Source: Oscillospiraceae bacterium (lineage in GTDB: Bacteria; Bacillota; Clostridia; Oscillospirales; CAG-272). Taken from it: 52,947 nt of DNA. Below the pieces are notes generated by a model. The model saw nothing but the letters and a program-made list of their open reading frames with translations, was not told where the DNA came from and did no database searches. A program made the position numbers and the translations under genes. The stretch is taken from assembly GCA_015064255.1 (NCBI GenBank), contig SVSP01000017.1, forward strand, positions 1 to 52,947, written 5' to 3'. Shown in pieces: positions 1 through 8,031 of the stretch. Each line of letters starts with the position of its first letter. Position 1 is the stretch's first letter.

Positions 1-34
1 GTCCTTTTGATTTTATTTTTGATTATAACATAAA

Positions 35-57
35 ACAGAACCCAAAACGGTTCTGTT
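35..57 (-). terminator. Hairpin terminator, copy 1 of a 23-bp direct repeat
   Basis: Perfect 8-bp stem (ACAGAACC / GGTTCTGT) around a CAAAAC loop. Read on the minus strand it is followed by TTTTAT, as in a rho-independent terminator. The same 23 bp recurs at 197-219 in the same orientation. It lies downstream of the minus-strand glyA and may end its transcript. Confidence 0.55.
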
Positions 58-60
58 GGA

Positions 61-170
61 CTGAAGACAAAATAATAAAAGAAAAGCTTTTAGCCAAGGA
101 AAAGGGATAGAAGTCTGAGGAAAGGGGAAAAACTTCGGCGTTTGAGATGGTTTTCTCCTTTCCTCAGTCC
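61..170. repeat. Dispersed hairpin element, copy A
   Basis: An A-rich leader with an AAGCTTTTAGCCAAGG box (85-100) precedes a long hairpin. The arms at about 115-131 and 151-167 pair over some 17 bp with one G-U, and enclose a loop reading CTTCGGCGTTTGAGATGG. Related copies lie at 3045-3117 and 21121-21260, with different stems but almost the same loop. I see no credible gene in 1-229. Function unknown: a structured RNA or a MITE-like repeat. Confidence 0.6.
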
Positions 171-196
171 GGTCAATCGTTTTTATCTGCACTTTG

Positions 197-222
197 ACAG
201 AACCCAAAACGGTTCTGTTTTA
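197..222 (+). terminator. Hairpin terminator, copy 2 of the 23-bp direct repeat
   Basis: Same ACAGAACC-CAAAAC-GGTTCTGT hairpin as at 35-57, here followed on the plus strand by TTTTAATT. The two copies flank hairpin element A and terminate outward in opposite directions. It also lies just past the glyA stop codon. Confidence 0.5.
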
Positions 223-229
223 ATTAAAA

Positions 230-1477
230 TCAGTTATAAAGGGGATATTTTGCGCAGATAGATGCAACCTTTGCGCGAAGCTCTTCCTTCTTTTCTTCGA
301 AATCTTCACCGATAGCCGCAGTAATAATGTCAGCAACAACAACAAAATCTTCTTCTACAAGACCTCTTGTTGTAGCCGCAGGAGTACCTACTCTGATACC
401 GCTTGTAAGCGAAGGCTTGCGGGGATCGTTAGGTACAGCGTTCTTATTTACCGTAATTCCTATGCTGTCAAGGCGTGTTTCAAGATCCTTACCCGTTGTT
501 TCTCTTCCGCGAAGGTCAACGAGCATAAGATGGTTGTCCGTACCGCCCGAAACGAGATTTACTCCGTTTGCAAGAAGTCTTTCGGAAAGTGCCTTTGCGT
601 TACGCACGATCTGCTGCTGATAAGCTTTGAATTCGTCGGAAAGTGCCTCGCCGAAGCATACAGCCTTTGCCGCGATAGTGTGCATAAGAGGTCCACCCTG
701 TGTTCCGGGGAAGATCGCCTTATTGATCTTGGGGCCAAGCTCTTCTCTGCACAGTATCATACCGCCTCTCGGTCCGCGGAGTGTCTTATGTGTTGTTGTT
801 GTAACGATGTCAGCGTAAGGCACGGGTGACGGATGTACGCCTGCAGCTACAAGACCTGCGATATGAGCCATATCTACCATAAAATATGCTCCGACCTTCT
901 TTGCGATCTCGGCAAAACGGGCAAAATCAATTACTCTCGGATAAGCAGATGCGCCCGCAACGATAAGCTTCGGCTTACATTCAAGTGCGAGTTCTTCTAC
1001 CTTATCGTAATCTATACAACCTGTTTCGGGGTCAACACCGTAAGAAACGAAATTATAGTTGATACCCGAGAAGTTTACAGGGCTTCCGTGTGTAAGATGT
1101 CCGCCGTCTGCAAGGCTCATTCCCATAACCGTATCGCCGTGCTGAAGAAGAGCTACGTAAACAGCAGTATTAGCCTGTGCGCCGCTGTGAGGCTGAACGT
1201 TTGCAAATTCTGCACCGAAAAGCTTTTTTGCGCGCTCGATAGCGATATTTTCAACTATATCGACACATTCACAGCCGCCGTAGTAACGCTTTGCGGGATA
1301 TCCTTCTGCGTATTTATTTGTAAGAACGCTTGCGTTTGCCGCCATTACAGCCTCCGAAACAAAGTTTTCGGATGCGATAAGCTCGATAGAATTCTGCTGA
1401 CGTTCAAGTTCCTTTTTTACTGCAGCAGCAACGTCAGCGTCGCGCTCGGTAAGAAGTGAAAGATTCTCGTAAACCAT
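230..1477 (-). CDS. glyA: Serine hydroxymethyltransferase
   Basis: PLP enzyme that interconverts serine and glycine while loading 5,10-methylene-tetrahydrofolate, in the cytosol. The sequence is full length (about 415 residues) and collinear with the family: IELIASENF near the N-terminus, the [13 protein letters not shown] substrate segment, and [14 protein letters not shown] carrying the PLP lysine. I chose the ATG at 1475-1477 (MVYENL) because a GGGGGA ribosome binding site lies 7 nt upstream; an ATG four codons earlier overlaps that site. A TTTACA-17-TATAAT promoter sits at 1520-1548. It is monocistronic and divergent from mnmE. It is the only folate one-carbon gene in the window, so a link to the methyltransferase locus at 21-29 kb is only a thought. 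Confidence 0.97.
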   Translation of the reverse strand: MVYENLSLLTERDADVAAAVKKELERQQNSIELIASENFVSEAVMAANASVLTNKYAEGYPAKRYYGGCECVDIVENIAIERAKKLFGAEFANVQPHSGAQANTAVYVALLQHGDTVMGMSLADGGHLTHGSPVNFSGINYNFVSYGVDPETGCIDYDKVEELALECKPKLIVAGASAYPRVIDFARFAEIAKKVGAYFMVDMAHIAGLVAAGVHPSPVPYADIVTTTTHKTLRGPRGGMILCREELGPKINKAIFPGTQGGPLMHTIAAKAVCFGEALSDEFKAYQQQIVRNAKALSERLLANGVNLVSGGTDNHLMLVDLRGRETTGKDLETRLDSIGITVNKNAVPNDPRKPSLTSGIRVGTPAATTRGLVEEDFVVVADIITAAIGEDFEEKKEELRAKVASICAKYPLYN

Positions 1478-1519
1478 ATTTTCCCCCATATTTGTTTTAT
1501 TTTAAAATTTATCTATTTT

Positions 1520-1548
1520 ATTATACAACATTTACTTCGTTTTGTAAA
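1520..1548 (-). promoter_or_regulatory. glyA promoter
   Basis: Minus-strand TTTACA, 17-nt spacer, TATAAT, about 45 nt upstream of the glyA start. No riboswitch-like structure is evident between it and the gene. Confidence 0.7.
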
Positions 1549-1569
1549 TAGATTTTTGTAAATTCCTTA

Positions 1570-1598
1570 TTGACATCGCAAATTTTGCTTGTTATAAT
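1570..1598 (+). promoter_or_regulatory. mnmE promoter
   Basis: Consensus TTGACA (1570-1575), 17-nt spacer, TATAAT (1593-1598), 30 nt before the mnmE start. Confidence 0.8.
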
Positions 1599-1628
1599 AA
1601 TTATAATGTCTTTATTATGGAGATTTTT

Positions 1629-3002
1629 ATGGATTTTTCATCTGTTGCGGCAATTTCAACACCCTATGGACGAGGTGCGATCGCAGTAATTCGTATTTCG
1701 GGTGAAAACACTCTCAAAATTCTTGAGAAGGTTTTCGTTCCTTCAAGCAAAAAAAGCATAGATTCTTACCGCGCAGGTCAGCTCATTCGCGGAGATATCG
1801 TATCGTCAAACGGACGTATGATAGACGACGGTATGGCTGTCTTTTTCAAAGCGCCTCACTCGTACACGGGAGAAAACAGCGCGGAAATATACTGTCACGG
1901 CGGAATTCTCGTCAGCGAAGAGGTACTGAAAGCGGTATTTGCTGCAGGTGCTCTGCCCGCAGGTCCGGGAGAATTCACAAAACGCGCTTTTATTAACGGC
2001 AAGCTCGGTCTTACCGAAGCCGAGGCGGTCATAAACACGATAGACGCTCAGACCAAAGACAAGCTCGACCTTGCGCGTTCACACAGAAAGGGCGTGCTTT
2101 CTGCCAAAATCAAGGGAATTTACAGTTCTCTACTGACTCTCGTTTCTTCGGCTTACGTTTTCGCAGACTATCCCGACGAGGATCTTTCGGATATTTCACC
2201 CGAAGAAATGGCGGAAAAGCTCGGATTTATTCACACCGAAATAGTAAACCTCGCCGCCACGTACAAAATGGGACAGGCAATAAACGAAGGAATATACACC
2301 GTCCTTGCAGGAAGACCTAATACTGGCAAATCCTCGCTTCTGAATCTTCTTCTCGGAAGCGACCGCGCCATCGTAAGCGACACCGCGGGAACAACGCGCG
2401 ACTCTATTGAGGAAAGCGTTTCGCTCGGACGCATAATGCTCCGTCTTTGCGATACGGCAGGTATCCGCGAGGGCAAGGACGAGATCGAAAAGCTCGGAAT
2501 TGAGCGAAGCATATCGGCGCTTGAGCGTGCGGGACTTATAATTGCCGTTTTTGACGGCTCACAGGAAGCTACCGATGAGGACAGAACGGTATGCGAAATA
2601 GTATCAAAACAGTCTGCCGCCAAAATCGCTCTCATAAACAAAGCCGACCTTGAGCAGAAATTCGATCTCGACACTTCTGCATTTGACAAGACGATTTCGA
2701 TGAGCGCAAAATATTCGGAAAACTCCGAAACACTCACAAAAGAGATAGAATCCCTCTTCATCGAGGGCGAAATTGACTATGACAGCGATGCTATCGTATC
2801 GTCTGCGCGTCAAAGAGCCTCGCTCGACCGCGCCGCAGAGTCGGTAGAAAATGCGATAAATACGCTGAACGCAGGTCACACACCCGACGTTGCGGGTCTT
2901 GACATTGAAGAAGCGATGTCCGCGCTCGGAGAGATCGACGGACGCACGGTATCCGAAGACATTGTAAAAGATATTTTCGGACGCTTCTGCGTAGGAAAAT
3001 AA
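1629..3002 (+). CDS. mnmE: tRNA U34 modification GTPase MnmE (TrmE)
   Basis: With MnmG it installs the aminomethyl or carboxymethylaminomethyl group on U34 of tRNAs, using 5,10-methylene-THF. The N-terminal TrmE domain (ISTPYGRGAIAVIRISG) binds the folate. A GTPase domain is inserted in the helical domain: G1 GRPNTGKSSL, G3 DTAG and G4 NKAD are all present. The C-terminus FGRFCVGK is the expected family ending with the conserved Cys. Start: the ATG at 1629 is chosen because GGAG lies 6-9 nt upstream; the ATG at 1617 overlaps that site. Length (457) is normal. The usual rnpA-jag-mnmE-mnmG neighbours are absent; instead mnmM follows 157 nt downstream. Confidence 0.97.
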   Translation: MDFSSVAAISTPYGRGAIAVIRISGENTLKILEKVFVPSSKKSIDSYRAGQLIRGDIVSSNGRMIDDGMAVFFKAPHSYTGENSAEIYCHGGILVSEEVLKAVFAAGALPAGPGEFTKRAFINGKLGLTEAEAVINTIDAQTKDKLDLARSHRKGVLSAKIKGIYSSLLTLVSSAYVFADYPDEDLSDISPEEMAEKLGFIHTEIVNLAATYKMGQAINEGIYTVLAGRPNTGKSSLLNLLLGSDRAIVSDTAGTTRDSIEESVSLGRIMLRLCDTAGIREGKDEIEKLGIERSISALERAGLIIAVFDGSQEATDEDRTVCEIVSKQSAAKIALINKADLEQKFDLDTSAFDKTISMSAKYSENSETLTKEIESLFIEGEIDYDSDAIVSSARQRASLDRAAESVENAINTLNAGHTPDVAGLDIEEAMSALGEIDGRTVSEDIVKDIFGRFCVGK

Positions 3003-3120
3003 GGCGGAAGCTCGGCGTTTTAGACGGTTCCCCCTTTATTAACAAAGCTCAGCCAAGGAGTAGGGATGGCGTGGAAGGGGAGAAACTTCGGCGTCTGAAA
3101 TGGTTCTCCCCTTCCACATT
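3001..3120. repeat. Dispersed hairpin element, copy B, with a truncated copy in front
   Basis: Arms 3071-3084 and 3104-3117 form a perfect 14-bp stem (GTGGAAGGGGAGAA / TTCTCCCCTTCCAC) around ACTTCGGCGTCTGAAATGG. An AGCTCAGCCAAGGAGTAGGG box lies just upstream (3046-3065). A diverged half copy, CTCGGCGTTTTAGACGGTTC, starts right after the mnmE stop (3011-3030) and lacks its 5' arm. The element lies in the mnmE-mnmM spacer, so it would be in the leader of mnmM if they are co-transcribed. Confidence 0.6.
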
Positions 3121-3159
3121 TAATAAATTTCAAAATTCAATTCCGAAAGGACTAAAAAT

Positions 3160-3711
3160 ATGCTCGACCTCAAAACAACAGAAAAGAATTTTCTCGTGCC
3201 ACACATAAAAGAAGGCGGCGTTGCCGTCGATTTCACAATGGGTAACGGACACGATACACTTTGGCTCTCGAAGGCAGTAGGAGAAAACGGAAAGGTTTAC
3301 GCCTTTGACGTTCAACAGGCAGCGCTTGACAGCACAAAAGCGCTTCTCGAAAGTGAAAACGCGCCTCAGAATTACACACTCATTCTTGACTCCCACCACA
3401 ACAGCGAAAAATACGTAAAAGAACCGATCTGTGTCGGAATGTTCAACCTCGGCTGGCTTCCCGGAAGCGACAAAACGGTCAGAACGCATTTTGAAACGAC
3501 GCTTCCCGCAATCGAGGCGGCAATACGTTTGCTCGACGATGACGGCGCGCTTCTTATCGCAGTCTATCCCGGACACGCCGAGGGTGCTGAAGAAGGGCTT
3601 ATGATCGGCGATATTCTCGCAAAACTTGAGCGTAAAAGCTACTGTGCCGCAAGATTTAATCTTATGAATTCGCCCACTTCGCCCTATTTTTATCTGATTG
3701 AGAAGAAGTAG
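3160..3711 (+). CDS. mnmM: Class I SAM methyltransferase, tRNA MnmM / YtqB family
   Basis: Small (183-residue) Rossmann methyltransferase of the family once called rRNA methylase YtqB. The SAM-binding motif VDFTMGNGHDT (about residues 25-35) and the following acidic VYAFDVQ strand are characteristic. B. subtilis YtqB has been characterised as MnmM, which methylates nm5U34 to mnm5U34 of tRNA, the last step of the pathway MnmE starts; transfer of that function here is by family membership. Its place directly after mnmE supports it. An AAAGGA site precedes the ATG. The stop runs into a palindromic repeat at 3711-3764. Confidence 0.85.
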   Translation: MLDLKTTEKNFLVPHIKEGGVAVDFTMGNGHDTLWLSKAVGENGKVYAFDVQQAALDSTKALLESENAPQNYTLILDSHHNSEKYVKEPICVGMFNLGWLPGSDKTVRTHFETTLPAIEAAIRLLDDDGALLIAVYPGHAEGAEEGLMIGDILAKLERKSYCAARFNLMNSPTSPYFYLIEKK

Positions 3712-3764
3712 TCGGGCTCCGCCCCGACACTCCGCCAAAACCCTTTTTTCAAAAAGGATTTTGG
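3711..3764. repeat. Palindromic (REP-like) intergenic repeat
   Basis: Two successive palindromes: GTCGGGCTCCGCCCCGAC (3711-3728), and a hairpin with CCAAAACC and GGATTTTGG outer arms and poly-T/poly-A inner arms (3735-3764). Similar GC-rich palindromes occur at 12481-12638. Confidence 0.6.
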
Positions 3765-3790
3765 ATTCGCAAAAACTTTTCTTAAAAGAA

Positions 3791-3824
3791 AAAGCGTGAT
3801 ACTCAAAAAGTATCACGCTTTTTT
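3791..3824. terminator. Bidirectional terminator between mnmM and the GNAT gene
   Basis: 13-bp stem AAAGCGTGATACT / AGTATCACGCTTT with a 5-nt loop, A-rich before and T-rich after. It lies between convergent genes and can serve both. Confidence 0.85.
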
Positions 3825-3829
3825 ATGTA

Positions 3830-4519
3830 TTATCTCTTCTTATACGCATTATACGCGTAAAATCTGCCGACGTAGTCAAATCCGAGAGAACGTGCGATAC
3901 GCTCCGAGCCGACGTTATATCGACTGCAACAGTAAGCAACGCTGTACCCGTTTTCGATGAGATATTTTGCAAGAGCCGCCGTATTTGAGCGCGCAAAGCC
4001 TCTTTTTCTGTACGAAGGAGAGGTTTCGACAGTTATCTCAAGCATTTTCTGACCCTCGCTGTACTCATTCACACACGCCATAGAAACGATCTTGCCGTCC
4101 TCGAGCGTTGCAAACATCGGAATATTCTTTTCGAGATTTTCACCGACCTCATAGGTCGTGCGGTTTATGTAAACATCCTCTTCTATTTTTACGCTTGAGC
4201 CAAGAATCGCAGAGGTGTCCAGCTTTTCTGCGTTTCTCATCGAAAAAGAGTGATACCAACGAAGTCTTTCGTGCTTTTCTCCCTCGTATCCGTGGAGATT
4301 TGCATATTTCTCAAGCTCTTCATTCAACTGCGAAAGAACTTCGTCCGAAAAAATTCCCTTCCCGTATCTTTTAACGAGCTTTTTGCAAAATCTTTTAACG
4401 CCCGAATACACCTCTATCTCAAGATCGTCGCCGTATTCGGTCACAAGAAAAGGGACTATCATAGGATAGCCGCTTTTAAATATATTCTTTTCTTTTTCGG
4501 TCGTTACTGAGATTTTCAT
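3830..4519 (-). CDS. GNAT family N-acetyltransferase
   Basis: The C-terminal half carries a GNAT fold. ITVETSPSYRKRGFARS (about residues 155-171) is the acetyl-CoA pyrophosphate loop (R-x-x-G-x-A form), followed by AYCCSRYNVGSERIARSLGF, the usual Asn-plus-GF ending. The N-terminal third is not recognisable. Acceptor unknown. I start it at MKISVTTEK (ATG 4517-4519), which lies just past the stop of the preceding SIS gene (4524); a longer frame would overlap that gene for 90 nt. Last gene of a five-gene minus-strand operon and probably translationally coupled. Confidence 0.8.
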   Translation of the reverse strand: MKISVTTEKEKNIFKSGYPMIVPFLVTEYGDDLEIEVYSGVKRFCKKLVKRYGKGIFSDEVLSQLNEELEKYANLHGYEGEKHERLRWYHSFSMRNAEKLDTSAILGSSVKIEEDVYINRTTYEVGENLEKNIPMFATLEDGKIVSMACVNEYSEGQKMLEITVETSPSYRKRGFARSNTAALAKYLIENGYSVAYCCSRYNVGSERIARSLGFDYVGRFYAYNAYKKR

Positions 4520-4523
4520 ACGA

Positions 4524-5573
4524 TCATTTGGTAACGGTAACCTTTTTAAGATTACGCGAAACGTCGGGGTCAAGATTACGCAGTGTGCAGAGCTTTTCCG
4601 CAAAAAGCTGTGCAAATACAGCCATTACAAAAACAGATGTAAATTCGTTACCCGAGGAAGGAACAAGGCAGGAGAATCTGTATTTTTCTGCTATTTCCTT
4701 AGAATCGGTAACAACAAACGGATCGATCTCCATTCCCGTAAGTCTGTCTATAACCGCAAGGTTGTCCTTTTCGCTCTTGCCTTCGGGTGCGTAAACGATA
4801 ACAGCCGTGCCTTTATCCACCTGTGCAAACGGTCCGTGATAGAAATCGGACACAGAATATCCTTTCATTCTTATGAAGCAGGTTTCCTGAATCTTAAGCG
4901 ATGCTTCAAGCGCGATAGGATATGCCATACCCCTGCTCAAAATGAATCCGTCGTTTGCGTATATGTATCTCTGCGCGATACTTTCTATGCTTTCTTCAAG
5001 CTGTTTTACTGTTTTTTCAAGAATTTCGGGAAGCTTTCTGAAGGATTCAAGAAGTTCCTTGTTGTCAAACCAATATGCTGCAAGCAGGCATATAAGTCCT
5101 ATTTCGCCGATAAAGGTCTTTGTAGCCGCAAGAGCGTATTCCTCGCCTGCCGCGCAGTCAAGGTGCCAATCTGCCGCTTTTGCCATTTTGCTGTCAGGAT
5201 GGTTCGTTATTGCGGCAACTACCGCACCGCCCGCTTTTGCTTCTTCCATTACCGCAAGAACGTCCTCTGCCGCTCCCGACTGAGAAACGCCTATAACGAG
5301 GTCATCGCTTGAAAACTGCGGCTTTCCGCCATATACGGTCAACGCGGAAGGCACCGCAAGTGCAACCACCTTGCCGCCGAGGATCGTCATAAGATACTGA
5401 CCGTAGATAGATGCGTGGTCCGACGTTCCTCTTGCCGCGAAGGTTATATGCTTAACTCCGCGCGATTTAAGCTCATTTGCAAGGGATATTAAAGTTTCTT
5501 TATTTGCTTCTTCAAGCTGTGCAATAACTCTCGGATTTTCGAGAATCTCACTGTGCATTTTTGTTTCCGACAT
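4524..5573 (-). CDS. Double SIS-domain sugar-phosphate isomerase/deaminase (GlmS C-terminal-like)
   Basis: About 349 residues with two SIS domains, like the isomerase half of glucosamine-6-phosphate synthase but without the glutaminase domain. Motifs: FAARGTSDHAS (first SIS domain), VIGVSQSGAAEDV, AATKTF, and SRGMAYPIALEASLKIQET (second SIS domain). Such stand-alone proteins are usually AgaS- or NagB-II-type aldose-ketose isomerases or deaminases of amino-sugar phosphates. The exact substrate cannot be read. Start ATG at 5571-5573 follows GGAGG; an earlier start would be upstream of that site. In an operon with mntP and the GNAT gene. Confidence 0.88.
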   Translation of the reverse strand: MSETKMHSEILENPRVIAQLEEANKETLISLANELKSRGVKHITFAARGTSDHASIYGQYLMTILGGKVVALAVPSALTVYGGKPQFSSDDLVIGVSQSGAAEDVLAVMEEAKAGGAVVAAITNHPDSKMAKAADWHLDCAAGEEYALAATKTFIGEIGLICLLAAYWFDNKELLESFRKLPEILEKTVKQLEESIESIAQRYIYANDGFILSRGMAYPIALEASLKIQETCFIRMKGYSVSDFYHGPFAQVDKGTAVIVYAPEGKSEKDNLAVIDRLTGMEIDPFVVTDSKEIAEKYRFSCLVPSSGNEFTSVFVMAVFAQLFAEKLCTLRNLDPDVSRNLKKVTVTK

Positions 5574-5603
5574 TTTATTTTCCTCCAAAACTGACAAGTT
5601 AGT

Positions 5604-6179
5604 TTAGAAATTTATAATTTCAAGATGTTCGAGTAATATTTTCAGCCCCATAAGGCAAAGTATTATACCGCCCGCAAGCTCTGCGCGCTTCTTGTACTTT
5701 GCGCCGAACTTATTTCCGATAACGACACCGACAAAAGAGAGTGCAAAGGTTATTACGCCGATAAGAATTACCGCTACCGAAATTCCCGTCGTGGGTGCTA
5801 TAAGTGCAAAGGTTATTCCGACTGCAAGAGCGTCAATGCTTGTTGCGATAGCGAGAATAAAAAGCTCCCCGATACTGAATTTATCGGGACAGCAATCCTC
5901 TTTTTCCTTTTCAAAGGCTTCCGCTATCATCTTTCCGCCGATAAAACCGAGCAGAGCAAATGCTACCCAGTGGTCAAATGAAACTATATACTTTTCAAAC
6001 TGTACGCCGAGAAACCAACCTATAAGCGGCATAAGTCCCTGAAACGTACCGAAAAAGAGTGCTATAAGCGCGCCCCTTTTATAGTTTATTTTGCTCATAT
6101 TAAGTCCCTTGCAGACCGCTACGGCAAAAGCATCCATTGAAAGTCCGACTGCTACGAGCAGAAGCTCAAGTATTCCCAT
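5604..6179 (-). CDS. mntP: Manganese efflux pump MntP
   Basis: 191-residue, six-helix membrane protein (MntP/DUF204). The two homologous halves each carry the family signature: GLSMDAFAVAVCKGL near the N-terminus and ATSIDALAVGITFAL in the middle, with conserved Asp residues in the transport path. Exports Mn2+. The AAAGGAG site and ATG are clear. Only 17 nt separate it from the NUDIX gene upstream, so no yybP-ykoY Mn riboswitch precedes it here. Confidence 0.92.
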   Translation of the reverse strand: MGILELLLVAVGLSMDAFAVAVCKGLNMSKINYKRGALIALFFGTFQGLMPLIGWFLGVQFEKYIVSFDHWVAFALLGFIGGKMIAEAFEKEKEDCCPDKFSIGELFILAIATSIDALAVGITFALIAPTTGISVAVILIGVITFALSFVGVVIGNKFGAKYKKRAELAGGIILCLMGLKILLEHLEIINF

Positions 6180-6196
6180 AAATAAAATTTCTCCTT

Positions 6197-6724
6197 TTAA
6201 TTTACATTCTGTTTGGTATATTTTTTCACAAGCTCGGGAAGATATTCATATCTTTTCTTGTACGAGCCGCTTCCGAATATTTCGAGAAGTTCGTCCGCAC
6301 TCACGATCTTAACCTCGCTGACCTCTTCCTCCTGAAGTGAGATGTCCGAAAGATCGAAATTGTTTCTGAAAACCCAAACGTCGCATATTGCGTGTGCCCA
6401 CGAAGGATATTCTCTTCTGTACCTTTTGAAAAGCTCTCCGCTTTCGGGATCGAGTGTAAGTCCGATCTCTTCCTTAACCTCGCGTATTACCGCCGCAAGA
6501 GAAGTATCGCCCGCAAGAGCGCATCCTCCCGTACATTCCCATTTCCCCGCGAAGATCCGACCTTTTTGGCGGCGTGAAATGATAAACTCATTTTTATCGT
6601 TTATTATCCAAGCAAAAACGACAAGATGGTACTCATCGGGAGAAAGTCCGTGCTTTCCTCTCTCTGTCACACGGTCGGAAATAATATTGCCGTTTGCATC
6701 GTAAATATCCCAGAGTTCTTTCAT
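6197..6724 (-). CDS. NUDIX hydrolase
   Basis: About 175 residues. The NUDIX box is complete: GCALAGDTSLAAVIREVKEE followed by IGL. The N-terminal part (MKELWDIYDANG and the HLVVFAWIIN strand) matches the IDI/YfcD-like NUDIX subgroup that hydrolyses nucleoside diphosphate derivatives or acts as an isopentenyl-type isomerase; the substrate is not predictable. Start at ATG 6722-6724; a longer frame to 6793 would overlap the rfbB-like gene. Second gene of the minus-strand operon. Confidence 0.88.
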   Translation of the reverse strand: MKELWDIYDANGNIISDRVTERGKHGLSPDEYHLVVFAWIINDKNEFIISRRQKGRIFAGKWECTGGCALAGDTSLAAVIREVKEEIGLTLDPESGELFKRYRREYPSWAHAICDVWVFRNNFDLSDISLQEEEVSEVKIVSADELLEIFGSGSYKKRYEYLPELVKKYTKQNVN

Positions 6725-6767
6725 TTTTCTGTTTCCCGACCGACAGGCCGGCTCCTTTCTTTGGTAT

Positions 6768-7730
6768 TTATATAAACGTACTGTAATTTTCAATATACCA
6801 TTTTACAGTACAGTCAATTCCTTTTTCAAGCGGGATTTCATGTTTCCAACCGAGATTTTCTAATTTTCGGCTGTCAACAAGATATCTGTCGTCGTGTCCC
6901 GCACGCTCGGGAACGAATTCTATCTCGTTTTCGTCCTTTCCGAGACGTTTGAGAAGCATTCTGACGATGTCTATGTTAAAAACTTCTCTTTCGCCCGAAA
7001 CGTTGTATATCTCACCCGGTTGTCCGTATTTCAGAATTGCTTCGACAGCAGCGCAGTGGTCGGTAACGTACAGCCAATCGCGACGGTTAAGACCTTTACC
7101 CATAAGAGGAACTTTTCTGCCCGTAAGAAGATTTGTAAGCGTTTTCGGAATAAGCTTTTCGGGATTTTGCCTCGGTCCGTACGTGTTTGCGCTGCGCGAT
7201 ACTGTCACAAAAAGCCCATAGGTTCTCGCATACGAAAGCGCAAGCATATCGGCAGATGCTTTTGTTGCCGAATAGGGGCTCGAAGGCTTCAGGAGTGCTT
7301 TTTCGTCAAAGCCGTCGTCAGAATTATCGGTATATTCGCCGTAAACCTCGTCGGTCGATATCTGATGAAAGCGTTTCGTGCCGTATTTCACGCAGGCGTC
7401 AAGCAGTACGCCGACACCCGTCACGTTTGATTCTATAAACGGTGCAGGATCGGAAATTGAACGGTCAACGTGCGTTTCTGCCGCAAAATTCACAACAATA
7501 TCGGGGTTTTCTTCCTCGAAAAGAGAGTAAACGCACCTTCTGTCCGCAATATCACCCTTGACAAATCTGAAATTTTCAGACATAGCGGACGCAAGCGCAG
7601 GAATATTCTTTATTGCGGCATAAGTCATTTTATCAAGACATATCACGCGGTCATCGGGAAAAGATTCAATATGTCCGAGAAGAAAGGCACTGCCGATAAA
7701 TCCGCAGCCGCCCGTTATAAGCAGCGTCAT
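6768..7730 (-). CDS. rfbB: dTDP-glucose 4,6-dehydratase-like NAD-dependent sugar dehydratase
   Basis: Extended SDR enzyme of about 320 residues. NAD-binding ITGGCGFIGSAF at the N-terminus, FAAETHVDRSISDP, catalytic STDEVYG and YSATKAS, sugar-nucleotide segment NTYGPRQ-PEKLIP, and GHDDRYLVDSRK near the C-terminus are the RmlB signature order. It converts dTDP-glucose to the 4-keto-6-deoxy sugar. No rmlA, rmlC or rmlD is nearby, so the sugar made is unknown. Start ATG 7728-7730 after GAGG; upstream codons are unlikely. Head of the operon rfbB-NUDIX-mntP-SIS-GNAT. Confidence 0.87.
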   Translation of the reverse strand: MTLLITGGCGFIGSAFLLGHIESFPDDRVICLDKMTYAAIKNIPALASAMSENFRFVKGDIADRRCVYSLFEEENPDIVVNFAAETHVDRSISDPAPFIESNVTGVGVLLDACVKYGTKRFHQISTDEVYGEYTDNSDDGFDEKALLKPSSPYSATKASADMLALSYARTYGLFVTVSRSANTYGPRQNPEKLIPKTLTNLLTGRKVPLMGKGLNRRDWLYVTDHCAAVEAILKYGQPGEIYNVSGEREVFNIDIVRMLLKRLGKDENEIEFVPERAGHDDRYLVDSRKLENLGWKHEIPLEKGIDCTVKWYIENYSTFI

Positions 7731-7819
7731 ACCTCGCGACCTCCGTAAAACCAAAGTAAAAAACGAAAAACATTTTCGTTTAACATACACCGTTTTTTGC
7801 AAAAATATCCTTATTTTAG

Positions 7820-7848
7820 ATTATAGCACTACTTTTCGCGTTTGTCAA
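7820..7848 (-). promoter_or_regulatory. Promoter of the rfbB-to-GNAT operon
   Basis: Minus-strand TTGACA, 17-nt spacer, TATAAT, about 90 nt before the gene. It lies back to back with the ylxM promoter at 7946. Confidence 0.8.
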
Positions 7849-7945
7849 TTATATTTTAAATACCTGTTTTCTGTTATTGAAAGATTTATTGTTACTTTTG
7901 CACAGTAAAATCAAAAGAAATTTGACAAAAATGCCATTAAAGCCC

Positions 7946-7974
7946 TTGACAAATCGATTTTGGTGTGATATAAT
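7946..7974 (+). promoter_or_regulatory. Promoter of the ylxM-ffh-rpsP-khpA operon
   Basis: TTGACA (7946-7951), 17 nt, TATAAT (7969-7974); full vegetative consensus, fitting a translation operon. Confidence 0.85.
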
Positions 7975-8031
7975 CTGTCAAGTGGTTTGCTTTACAGTAA
8001 AAAACATTCGCGAGGAAGGGGCGGTAAGGGT

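Noticed and set aside
13-207. 64-codon frame on the minus strand
   Set aside because: It reads through the hairpin repeat and both terminator copies; no ribosome binding site.
833-1459. 208-codon plus-strand frame
   Set aside because: Exact antisense shadow of glyA, Cys-rich and without protein-like features.
6180-6196. Possible Mn riboswitch before mntP
   Set aside because: Only 17 nt separate mntP from the upstream NUDIX gene; no space for the structure.
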